Below are positions 42,565 to 50,182 of a DNA stretch of 64,000 bases, one piece after another. The stretch is from Paraconexibacter sp040581415 (lineage in GTDB: Bacteria; Actinomycetota; Thermoleophilia; Solirubrobacterales; Solirubrobacteraceae). Both the position numbers and the translations under genes were made by a program. Numbering within the stretch: position 1 is the stretch's first letter; each line of letters begins with the position of its first letter. Where the stretch lies: assembly GCF_040581415.1 (NCBI RefSeq), contig NZ_CP114014.1:4960001-5024000 (forward strand). The letters are read 5' to 3'. A model generated the notes under the pieces. That model was given only the letters and a program-made list of their open reading frames with translations, was not told the origin of the DNA and did no database searches.

Positions 42565-43365
42565 GTGACCGCGGTGCCGCGCCCGGTGACGCCGGTCGGC
42601 CTCCTCGCGCAGGCGCTGGACGAGGCGCAGGCGGCGGCCAAGGCGGGGACGGACGACAGCACGGCCGTCGCGGCCGTGCTGCAGCACGCCCATGCCCTCG
42701 CCGCCGGCCTGGACCCCTACGTCGCCGCCTGCACGACCCCGGAGTCGCCTGCGCTCAAACGCCTCGCCGAGCGCACGCAGGCCTACGACTGGCCCAGCCA
42801 CGACGGCGCGCCGCTCGAGCAGGAGATGCTCTCGGGCCACGTCGAGGGCCAGCTGCTGAAGCTGCTCGTCCGCCTGACGCGCGCAACGCGCGTGCTGGAG
42901 ATCGGGATGTTCACCGGCTACTCGGCGCTCGCGATGGCCGAAGCCCTGCCGGCGGACGGCGTCCTGATCGCCTGCGAGGTCGACGCGGCGGTCGCGCGCC
43001 TGGCGCAGGAGTGCTTCGACGACTCGCCGGGCGGGGAGCGGATCGACGTCCGCGTCGGTCCCGCAGCGGCGACCCTCGACACCCTGGCCGACGACGAGCA
43101 GCAGTTCGACTTCGTCTTCCTGGACGCCGACAAGCCGGGCTACACGGACTACTTCCGCGCGCTGCTGGACCGCGACCTGCTCGCCCCCGGCGGACTGCTC
43201 TGCGCGGACAACACCCTGATGCAGGGGGAGCCGTACCTCGGCGCCGAGCCGACCGCCAACGGCGCCGCGATCGCCGCGTTCAACGACGTGGTCGCGCGGG
43301 ACGAGCGTGTCGAGCAGGTCCTGCTGCCACTCCGCGACGGCCTCACCCTCATCCGCCGCCTCTGA
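42565..43365 (+). CDS. mysB: 4-deoxygadusol O-methyltransferase
   Basis: A 266-aa class I SAM-dependent O-methyltransferase of the CCoAOMT/catechol type. Seen: RVLEIGMFTGYSALAMAEAL (SAM motif I), ACEVDAAVARLAQECF, and FDFVFLDADKPGYTDYFRAL with the metal-binding Asp residues. It methylates the cyclase product to 4-deoxygadusol. GTG 42565 starts 2 nt after the mysA stop, so translation is coupled. Confidence 0.92.
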   Translation: MTAVPRPVTPVGLLAQALDEAQAAAKAGTDDSTAVAAVLQHAHALAAGLDPYVAACTTPESPALKRLAERTQAYDWPSHDGAPLEQEMLSGHVEGQLLKLLVRLTRATRVLEIGMFTGYSALAMAEALPADGVLIACEVDAAVARLAQECFDDSPGGERIDVRVGPAAATLDTLADDEQQFDFVFLDADKPGYTDYFRALLDRDLLAPGGLLCADNTLMQGEPYLGAEPTANGAAIAAFNDVVARDERVEQVLLPLRDGLTLIRRL

Positions 43366-43368
43366 CCG

Positions 43369-44670
43369 TTGCGCAAGACCGTCGCCACCCTCGCGCTGCT
43401 GACGCTCGCGCTCCCGCTGAACCTCGCCGCCACGCTTGCGGCCCTGCTGCGCTCGCTCCTCACCAACACGCCCGACCCGGCCCGAGCAACCGACGCGAAG
43501 ACCGTCCTCATCAGCGGCGGCAAGATGACGAAGGCGCTGCAGCTCGCACGCTCCTTCCACGCTGCCGGCCACCGCGTCGTCCTCGTCGAGACGCACAAGT
43601 ACCGCTTCACCGGCCACCGCTTCTCGCGCGCAGTCGACCGCTTCCGCGTCGTCCCCTCCCCCGGCACCACCGGCTACGCGGAAGCACTAGTGCGCATCGT
43701 CGGGGAGGAGGGCGTCGACGTCTACGTCCCCGTCTGCAGCCCCGCCGCGAGCCTGCACGACGCCGACGCCAAAGCCGCAATCGAGGCCGCCGGCTGCGAG
43801 GTCCTGCACGTCGGCCCGGACGCCGTCCGCACGCTCGACGACAAGCACGCGTTCGCCGCCAGCGCGGCGGCCCTCGGCCTGCCCGTCCCCGACACGCACC
43901 GCATCACCGACCCGCAGCAGGTCGTCGACTTCGACTTCAGCGGCCGCGAGCACAGCTACATCCTCAAGAGCATCGCCTACGACCCGGTCCGCCGGCTGGA
44001 CCTCACCGAGCTGCCGCGGCCGACCGCGCAGGAGACCGCCGCCTTCGCGCGCAGCCTCCCCATCTCCGAGGACAACCCGTGGATCCTGCAGGCGTTCATC
44101 CGCGGCCAGGAGTTCTGCACCCACGCGACGGTCCGCGACGGCGAGCTCCGCGTCCACTGCTGCTGCGAGTCGTCCGCCTTCCAGCTGAACTACGCCATGG
44201 TCGACAAGCCCGCGATCGAGGACTGGGTGCGCCGCTTCGTCGCCGGCCTGAACCTCACCGGCCAGGTGTCCCTCGACTTCATCGAGGCGCCGGACGGCCG
44301 CCTGTACGCCATCGAGTGCAACCCGCGTACGCACTCGGCCATCACGATGTTCTACGACCACCCGGGACTCGCCGCGGCCTACCTGGACGACGACGGCGCC
44401 GCGGTCCGCCCGCTCGCGACCAGCCGCCCCACATACTGGCTCTACTACGAGCTCTGGCGGCTGCTGCGCCACCCGCGGACGGCACCCACGCGTCTTCGGA
44501 CCATCGCGCGCGGCAAGGACGCGATCTTCGACCCGCGCGATCCGCTGCCGTTCCTGCTGGTGCACCACCTCCAGATCCCGCGGCTGCTGGCCGGCAACCT
44601 GCGCCGCCGCAAGGACTGGATCCGCGTGGACTTCAACATCGGCAAGCTCGTCGAGGCGGCGGGGGACTGA
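43369..44670 (+). CDS. mysC: ATP-grasp glycine ligase forming mycosporine-glycine
   Basis: A 433-aa ATP-grasp ligase. It begins at TTG 43369, 3 nt after mysB, with a hydrophobic N-terminal helix (ATLALLTLALPLNLAATLAA) as in cyanobacterial MysC. Next are the nucleotide-fold KTVLISGGKMTKALQLARSF, the Lys of YILKSIAYDP, LQAFIRGQEFCTHATVRDGE, and SLDFIEAPDGRLYAIECNPR with the metal Glu and Asn. MysC joins glycine to 4-deoxygadusol using ATP. The length is close to the usual 450-460. Confidence 0.92.
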   Translation: MRKTVATLALLTLALPLNLAATLAALLRSLLTNTPDPARATDAKTVLISGGKMTKALQLARSFHAAGHRVVLVETHKYRFTGHRFSRAVDRFRVVPSPGTTGYAEALVRIVGEEGVDVYVPVCSPAASLHDADAKAAIEAAGCEVLHVGPDAVRTLDDKHAFAASAAALGLPVPDTHRITDPQQVVDFDFSGREHSYILKSIAYDPVRRLDLTELPRPTAQETAAFARSLPISEDNPWILQAFIRGQEFCTHATVRDGELRVHCCCESSAFQLNYAMVDKPAIEDWVRRFVAGLNLTGQVSLDFIEAPDGRLYAIECNPRTHSAITMFYDHPGLAAAYLDDDGAAVRPLATSRPTYWLYYELWRLLRHPRTAPTRLRTIARGKDAIFDPRDPLPFLLVHHLQIPRLLAGNLRRRKDWIRVDFNIGKLVEAAGD

Positions 44671-44673
44671 CCG

Positions 44674-45693
44674 GTGCCGCTGCGCGTCCTGCACCTGGTC
44701 GGCTCGCCCGTCGACGCCTTCCACGCGGACCTCTCGCGCCTGTACGCCGCCGACTGCCTGACGGCGATCGCGGACCCCGCGCGGTACGCGACGCACATCG
44801 CGTACGTCGCGCCCGACGGGCGCTGGCGCTTCCCGGAGAGCCTGGACGCCCAGGCCCTCGCCGACGCCCCGTCACTCCCGCTCGCAGCGGCGATCGAGCG
44901 GCTACGGCAGCTGCGGCTCGACGTGATGGTCCCGCAGATGTTCTGCCGGCCGGGGATGACGGACTACCGCGCGCTGTTCGACCTGATCGGCGTCCCGTAC
45001 CTGGGCAACCCCCCGGCCGCGATGGCGCTGACGGCGACCAAGGCCCGCGCGAAGGCCGTGGTCGCCGCGGCCGGGGTCAGCGTCCCGGCCGGCGAGCTGC
45101 TCCGCGAGGGGGACGTCCCGACGCTGACCCCGCCGGTCGTCGTCAAGCCCGCGAGCGCGGACAACTCCGCGGGCGTCACGCTCGTCACCGACCCCGACGA
45201 CTACGCGGCCGCGCTCGGCGACGCGTTCGCCCACGACGACGAGGTCCTCGTCGAGGCCTACGTCCCGCCCGGCCGCGAGGTGCGCTGCGCCGTCCTGGAG
45301 CGAGGCGGTGAGCTGGTCCCGCTGCCGCTCGAGGAGTACCGCGTGAGCGACATCCGCAGGCCCGCGGACAAGCTCGCGCGCGGGGACGACGGCGACCTGC
45401 GGCTCGTCGCCAAGGACACGCCGGACGCGTGGATCGTCGATCCGGACGACCCGGTGACCGAGCGTGTGCAGGCAGCCGCCATACGCTGCCACGTCGCCCT
45501 CGGCTGCCGGCACTACGGCCTGTTCGACTTCCGCATCGACGCTGCCGGCGAGCCATGGTTCCTGGAGGCCGGCCTCTACTGCTCGTTCGCCCGCAAGAGC
45601 GTCATCAGCGTCATGGCGCAGGCCGCCGGGATCGCGGTCGACGAGCTGTTCCAGATGGTCCTGGACGAATGCCTACAGCCCCAGAGGAGGTGA
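44674..45693 (+). CDS. mysD: D-Ala-D-Ala ligase-like enzyme adding the second amino acid
   Basis: A 339-aa ligase of the D-Ala-D-Ala ligase family. Seen: VMVPQMFCRPGMTDYRALFD, VPYLGNPPAAMALTATKARA, VVVKPASADNSAGVTLV (grasp loop), EVLVEAYVPPGREVRCAVLE, and YGLFDFRIDAAGEPWFLEAG (metal-binding Asp/Glu). In mycosporine pathways MysD condenses mycosporine-glycine with Ser, Thr or another amino acid to an imine such as shinorine or porphyra-334. GTG 44674 is 3 nt after the mysC stop. Its last codons contain the perfect ribosome site of the next gene. Confidence 0.92.
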   Translation: MPLRVLHLVGSPVDAFHADLSRLYAADCLTAIADPARYATHIAYVAPDGRWRFPESLDAQALADAPSLPLAAAIERLRQLRLDVMVPQMFCRPGMTDYRALFDLIGVPYLGNPPAAMALTATKARAKAVVAAAGVSVPAGELLREGDVPTLTPPVVVKPASADNSAGVTLVTDPDDYAAALGDAFAHDDEVLVEAYVPPGREVRCAVLERGGELVPLPLEEYRVSDIRRPADKLARGDDGDLRLVAKDTPDAWIVDPDDPVTERVQAAAIRCHVALGCRHYGLFDFRIDAAGEPWFLEAGLYCSFARKSVISVMAQAAGIAVDELFQMVLDECLQPQRR

Positions 45694-45698
45694 GGTCG

Positions 45699-46487
45699 AT
45701 GGAGCACGTGACCCACGACCCGCTCGGCGTCACCGTCGACGACCTGAGGACCGGCGACCTGGACGCGGACGGCGTCGCGCGGCTGCGGGCGCTGCTGGCC
45801 GAGCACGGCGTCCTCGTCCTGCGCCGGCAGCATCTGGACGACGCGGCGTTCGTGGCGTTCCTGCGCGCCTTCGGCCCGCTGACCTTCACCACCGGCGAGG
45901 CCGCCGCGGACGGCTTCCCGGACCTGAACGTCGTCAGCAACGTCGGCCGCACGACCCCACCCCGCAGCACCTGGCACGTGGACACGAGCTACGTCGCGCG
46001 CCCGCCCGCGTACACCGCGCTGCGTGCGGTCCTGCTCCCGGCGCACGGCGGCGAGACGCTCTTCACGAGCCAGTACCGCGCGGCCGACTCGCTCCCGGCC
46101 GACCTGCGCGCGCTCGTCGACGGGCGCACGATCCGGCACGTCGTCACGGGCGTGCAGCTCGGGGAAGGGGACGAGTCCGCCGCCGAGCACCCGATCCTGC
46201 GTCCCCACCCGCTGACCGGCCAGCCCGCGCTCTACCTCACGACGCCGGCTCGCTGCGCTGCGGTCAGCGGCCTGCCCCAGGACGAGGCGGACGCGCTGGT
46301 CGCGTCGCTGTTCGCGCACTCCACGCGCGAGGACAACGTCTTCCGCCACGCGTGGGCGCCGGGCGACGTCGTCATGTGGGACAACGCGTGCGTGCTGCAC
46401 CGGGCCGACCACTCGGGTGTGGTCGGCGACCGCGTGATGCACCGCGGCATGGTCGCGGACCACGTGCCGACGGGCGCGGTTTCGTAA
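45699..46487 (+). CDS. TauD/TfdA-type Fe(II)/2-oxoglutarate dioxygenase in the mys operon
   Basis: A 262-aa non-heme iron oxygenase. Iron ligands: H93 and D95 in STWHVDTSY and H234 in NACVLHRADH; Arg in RVMHRGMV binds 2-oxoglutarate. AGGAGGTGA at 45685-45693, overlapping the mysD stop, is a near-perfect ribosome site 5 nt before ATG 45699. It belongs to the same operon and probably tailors the mycosporine, as MysH does for palythines. MysH, however, is of the phytanoyl-CoA dioxygenase type, so this is a different enzyme family in the same position. The substrate is inferred. Confidence 0.85.
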   Translation: MEHVTHDPLGVTVDDLRTGDLDADGVARLRALLAEHGVLVLRRQHLDDAAFVAFLRAFGPLTFTTGEAAADGFPDLNVVSNVGRTTPPRSTWHVDTSYVARPPAYTALRAVLLPAHGGETLFTSQYRAADSLPADLRALVDGRTIRHVVTGVQLGEGDESAAEHPILRPHPLTGQPALYLTTPARCAAVSGLPQDEADALVASLFAHSTREDNVFRHAWAPGDVVMWDNACVLHRADHSGVVGDRVMHRGMVADHVPTGAVS

Positions 46488-46497
46488 GACTGGCGGG

Positions 46498-46824
46498 ATG
46501 CGCGACTTCGCACGGCGACTCAACGGCGCGGCCAAGACGACGCTCATCGTCGGGGTCATCGGGTTCTTCATCCACATGACGTTCCGCTCGAGCTCGTCGA
46601 CCAACGGCGTCGAGACGAGCTGCAGCTACTTCGACGCCGGCCAGTTCCTGGTGGCGCTCATCGGCGTGATCGCGGCGGGGGCGGCGCTGTCGGCGCGCAG
46701 CAACGTCCACGAGTCCCGCCGCGGGGCGCTCAAGGCGGCGGCGCTGCTCGGCTTCGCGCTCGCGGCGGCGCACGCGGCGTGGGGGATCACCGGCGCGGTC
46801 GGGATCACCGGTCCCTGCTCGTAG
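46498..46824 (+). CDS. Small membrane protein
   Basis: A 108-aa protein with three hydrophobic helices (about 13-28, 47-64, 78-98) separated by short charged loops. No family is recognised. It starts 10 nt after the dioxygenase stop and may be transcribed with it. Confidence 0.6.
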   Translation: MRDFARRLNGAAKTTLIVGVIGFFIHMTFRSSSSTNGVETSCSYFDAGQFLVALIGVIAAGAALSARSNVHESRRGALKAAALLGFALAAAHAAWGITGAVGITGPCS

Positions 46825-46852
46825 CCTCCTGACGCGGCGGCGTCCGGGTGGG

Positions 46853-46870
46853 GCGATTCCGCGGTATCGC
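46853..46870. repeat. 18-bp near-palindrome, second copy
   Basis: GCGATTCCGCGGTATCGC, with one mismatched pair, shares the 12-nt core GCGATTCCGCGG with the perfect palindrome at 40332-40353. The two stand at either end of the HAD-mys-dioxygenase block. Confidence 0.5.
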
Positions 46871-46937
46871 GCAGGCGCTCCGCCGTCCGCGTGACGCCTC
46901 TGCGCCTTCGCCAGGGAACACCCGCGGGGTGCGTAGG

Positions 46938-46955
46938 CTTCGTGCATGCACGAAG
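46938..46955. promoter_or_regulatory. 18-bp perfect palindrome over acetyltransferase start
   Basis: CTTCGTGCATGCACGAAG is a perfect 9+9 palindrome centred on the ATG at 46946. If translation begins at ATG 46994 instead, this is a well-placed operator. If it begins at 46946, the hairpin would mask the start codon in the mRNA. Confidence 0.5.
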
Positions 46956-47560
46956 GAGCGGACGCGGGGAAGCGGACGGACGACGAGGTCCGGATGGCCA
47001 CAGTCTCCGACCGGGACACCATTGCCGCGACGCTGATCGACGCGTTCGCCGAGGACCCCGTCCTCAGCTGGGTGATGCCCGATCGTGCGCGCCGGATGCG
47101 GTACGGCCGGCAGTTCTTCACGCAGCTCGGACGGCGGCTGATCCCGGACGGGCTGACGTTCACGGTCGACGGGGGTGCCGCGGTGTGGGCATCGCCGGGG
47201 CACTGGCGCGAGTCGCCCGCGGACGTCGTCCGGCTCGGCCTGGCCTGCCTGCCGGGGCTGTGGCCGCGCCCGCTGAGCACGACGCTCGGGCTGGCCGGGG
47301 TCGAGGCCGCGCATCCCAAGGAACGGCACCTGTACCTGGCCACGGTCGGCGTCCGCCGCGACAGGCAGGGGCAGGGCCTCGGGACGCGGCTGATGGCGCC
47401 CGGCCTGGAGCAGGCCGACGCGCGCGGGCTGCCCTGCTACCTCGAGTCCTCGAACCCGCTGAACGTCCCGCTGTACGAGCGGCATGGCTTCCGCGTCACG
47501 GCCGAGCATCAGCTGCCGGGCGGTCCGCCGATCTGGCTCATGTGGCGGCCGGCGAGCTGA
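46946..47560 (+). CDS. GNAT family N-acetyltransferase
   Basis: A 204-aa GNAT acetyltransferase. Seen: VRMATVSDRDTIAATLIDAF typical of the N-terminus, YLATVGVRRDRQGQGLGTRL with the acetyl-CoA pyrophosphate loop (RxxGxG/A), then GLPCYLESSNPLNVPLYERH and GFRV. The substrate is unknown. Two starts are possible: ATG 46946 within a palindrome, or ATG 46994 preceded by GAGG. Confidence 0.85.
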   Translation: MHEGADAGKRTDDEVRMATVSDRDTIAATLIDAFAEDPVLSWVMPDRARRMRYGRQFFTQLGRRLIPDGLTFTVDGGAAVWASPGHWRESPADVVRLGLACLPGLWPRPLSTTLGLAGVEAAHPKERHLYLATVGVRRDRQGQGLGTRLMAPGLEQADARGLPCYLESSNPLNVPLYERHGFRVTAEHQLPGGPPIWLMWRPAS

Positions 47561-47598
47561 GCCCTCGGTCAGGGTCGTCCGCGGCGGCAGCCGGCCGC

Positions 47599-47643
47599 TC
47601 GATGTGCCACCACGTGCGCCGGCGGTACGTGGTGGCACATCGA
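47599..47643. terminator. Strong 17-bp stem-loop
   Basis: TCGATGTGCCACCACGT (47599-47615) and its exact complement (47627-47643) enclose an 11-nt GC-rich loop. It lies 38 nt after the acetyltransferase stop and before the next gene. No U-tract follows, as is common for actinobacterial terminators. A protein-binding site is the alternative. Confidence 0.55.
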
Positions 47644-47713
47644 CCGCCGGGGATGCCACGCCGTGCCTCCGTCCCGGAAGCCCCGGCAGGCCAGGTCGCT
47701 AGCCTCGGCCGTC

Positions 47714-48877
47714 GTGGATGTCGACGCAGCACAGGTCCTCGCCTTCCGCCTCGCCGCGCACGGCCTGACCCACGGCCGCGGGGACGACCCGGATCCCCTG
47801 GCGCCGCTCGCAGGCTGGGGCGTCCAGGACTCACCCCCGGGCGCCGCGACCGGCGCCCTCCTCACCCGTGCGCACGCGAAGCACCCGCTCGCCGTCGACG
47901 CCCTGACCGACGCGATCGCAGACCGCTCGGTCGTCGCCCTCTACAACGCGCGCACCGCCACCGCCGTCGTCGGGGCCGCCGACGTGGCCGCCTTCGCGAC
48001 GGCGCTGCGCCCGACCGACGACGACACCGAGCTGAAGGCGCTGGTCGGGTCGACCCTGCCGGAGTCGTCCGGCGACCACGCGGGCCCCGTGGCGACGGCG
48101 GTGGACGCGATCAGCGACGTGCTCGACGGGACGACGCTCAGTCGTGACGACCTGCACGAGGCGCTGCGCGGCCGGCTCCCGAAGGCGCTGCTCCCGTGGT
48201 GCGCCGGCTGCAAGAGCCACCACGCCCGGCGCGGGCTGCTCGTGATGGCCGCGCTGAACGGCCGGCTGTGCCTGGAGGGACGGGCGGGCCGTCAGCCGCG
48301 CTTCGCCCGCACCGACCAGACGGTCGCCTGGAGGCCGCCGGCGGACGAGGACGACGCGCGCGCCGAGCTGGTCCGCCGCTACCTGCGCCTGTACGGCCCG
48401 TCGACGCGGCAGGACTTTGCGGCGTGGGCCGGCGTCGGCACCGCTCAGGGCAAGCGACTGTGGACGCTGGTGGACGACGAGTCCCGCGACGACGTCACGG
48501 TGTCGGGCGTCGCCCGCGGCGGCGGCCGCCGCATCCTCGAGGCCGACACGCGGCGCCTGGCGCAGCCGCGGGACGCAAGCGGCGTCCACCTCCTCACGCC
48601 CGGCGACCCGCTCCTGCTGGCGCGCGACCGCGACGTCCTGCTGGACGACCGCGACGCGGCCAAGCGGGTCTGGAAGGCGATCGGCGGCGCCGGCCTGGTG
48701 CTCGTCGACGGCCGCGTCGCCGCGCTCTGGCGCGGGCGCAAGCAGGGCAGGCGACTGGACGTCACCGTGGACCCGCTGCCGCGCGCCGGACGGCTGCCGC
48801 TGACCAAGCTCGCTGCCGTCGCGGACGCCCTCGCCCCGCACCGCGGCTGCGACGGCGCCGCCGTCACCGTCAGCTGA
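47714..48877 (+). CDS. AlkZ-like winged-helix DNA glycosylase family protein
   Basis: A 387-aa protein of the HTH_42 (DUF1006) family that includes AlkZ/YcaQ glycosylases, which excise bulky or crosslinked bases. Seen: VLAFRLAAHGL start, GVQDSPPGAATGALLTRA, which matches the family's catalytic Q-containing loop (here VQD), LRGRLPKALLPWCAGCKSHH, LLVMAALNGRLCLEGRAGRQ, and a winged-helix part with RRYLRLYGPSTRQDFAAWAG. Many actinobacterial members are annotated only as winged-helix DNA-binding proteins. GTG 47714 is the most likely start. Confidence 0.75.
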   Translation: MDVDAAQVLAFRLAAHGLTHGRGDDPDPLAPLAGWGVQDSPPGAATGALLTRAHAKHPLAVDALTDAIADRSVVALYNARTATAVVGAADVAAFATALRPTDDDTELKALVGSTLPESSGDHAGPVATAVDAISDVLDGTTLSRDDLHEALRGRLPKALLPWCAGCKSHHARRGLLVMAALNGRLCLEGRAGRQPRFARTDQTVAWRPPADEDDARAELVRRYLRLYGPSTRQDFAAWAGVGTAQGKRLWTLVDDESRDDVTVSGVARGGGRRILEADTRRLAQPRDASGVHLLTPGDPLLLARDRDVLLDDRDAAKRVWKAIGGAGLVLVDGRVAALWRGRKQGRRLDVTVDPLPRAGRLPLTKLAAVADALAPHRGCDGAAVTVS

Positions 48878-49126
48878 CGCCGCAGCGCAGGTCCTCGCAG
48901 GTCTCGGAACCGCCCTGTTCGGACCAGGACGCGGTCGACGGCCGGGGTGGCAGTACGCCGTCGCGGGAGGCGGGACCTGGCACTGCCGCCCCGACCGGGG
49001 GGACAGGCGCCGGCAGGGCCACATCGCGGAGAGCGGCATCTCGCACCGCCGCGCTGAGCAGCTCGTGCTCCACTCGGCAGCGCCGTGGCCGATGACGTCG
49101 GGGGTGGAGCGGCACGACGACACCCG

Positions 49127-50182
49127 ATGACCGTCTCACCCTGGTGGTCGGCGATCTTCACCGTTCCGCTGGTCGGGCTGCTGGTCGCCGTCGTCGTCCG
49201 CAAGGCGCTGCGCGACCGCGCCGAGCCCCGCCGGGCCCGCCGGCGCGCGATGCTGGACGACGCGCTGCGTCGTCACGACGTGACGCCCCTGGCTCGTGCG
49301 GCGACGGGCGGGCTGTGGCAGCAGGCCGACGTGCTGGCAGCGCTCGAGCACGGCGCCCCGGCTGACGTCGCTGCCGTCCATACGGCCCTCGCCGAGACCT
49401 CCGCCGGCGCCCACGTCGAGGTGTTCCTCCGCGCCGAGCTGCGCTCGCGGAGCCCGAGCCGCCGCGGCCGCGCCGTCCTGCTCGCCGGGACCCTCCGGCT
49501 GCGCGCGCTGCAGCACGGCGTCGCGCGCCTTCACGCGGACCCGCACCCGGACGTCCGCCTGGCCGCCTGCACCGCCCTGGAGCGCTACGCCACGTCGGAC
49601 TCGGCGCGACACCTGGTCACCGCGCTGGCCGCGGGCCGCATCGGGCCTTCGCGCATCGTCGAGCGCCTCGCCCACCCGTGGGCCGTCGGGCCCCTGCTGG
49701 CGCTGCTGCCGACGATCGCCGACGGTCGCGTCCGCGCGCAGCTGCACCGCGCCCTGGGCCTCGCCGGCGACCCGCTCGCGCTCCCCGCGCTGCGCCTGGC
49801 CGCTCTCGGCGGAACGGACGAGGAGCGCATCTGCGCCGTCCGTGCCCTCGGCCAACTCGGCGACCCGGCCGCGCAGGCCGAGGTCCTCACCTCCCTCACC
49901 GACCCGGTCTGGGAGGTGCGCGCGCAGGCCGCGACGGCCGCGCCGGCCGTCGCCGGGGCGGCGGCGGTCGGCACCCTCCGCGTCGCCATGGGCGATCACG
50001 CCTGGTGGGTGCGGGCCAACGCAGCGGACGCCCTCGCCCGCCTTGGACCGGTCGGGCGAGCCGCGCTCCAGGCGGTGGCGAGCGGCCCGGACCGCTACGC
50101 CGCCGAACGCGCCCAGGAGGCGCTGTGGACCACGCAGGCCGCGGACGCGTCGCCCCCTGCCCGGCGCGACGAGGCGGCCTGA
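49127..50182 (+). CDS. Membrane-anchored HEAT-repeat protein
   Basis: A 351-aa protein with one N-terminal membrane helix (AIFTVPLVGLLVAVVVRKAL, about 9-28). A body of HEAT/PBS-lyase-type repeats follows (HPDVRLAACTALERYA, AVRALGQLGDPAAQAEVL, DHAWWVRANAADALARLG), a scaffold for protein contacts. Its TGA overlaps the glycosyltransferase ATG (TGATG), so the two proteins probably work together. In similar operons HEAT proteins accompany processive GT2 enzymes. Confidence 0.75.
   Translation: MTVSPWWSAIFTVPLVGLLVAVVVRKALRDRAEPRRARRRAMLDDALRRHDVTPLARAATGGLWQQADVLAALEHGAPADVAAVHTALAETSAGAHVEVFLRAELRSRSPSRRGRAVLLAGTLRLRALQHGVARLHADPHPDVRLAACTALERYATSDSARHLVTALAAGRIGPSRIVERLAHPWAVGPLLALLPTIADGRVRAQLHRALGLAGDPLALPALRLAALGGTDEERICAVRALGQLGDPAAQAEVLTSLTDPVWEVRAQAATAAPAVAGAAAVGTLRVAMGDHAWWVRANAADALARLGPVGRAALQAVASGPDRYAAERAQEALWTTQAADASPPARRDEAA

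Noticed and set aside
40202..47560. tRNA-Thr as an integration site for the mys cluster
   Set aside because: The cluster lies on the 5' side of the tRNA, and I found no integrase or repeated tRNA 3' end at the other boundary.
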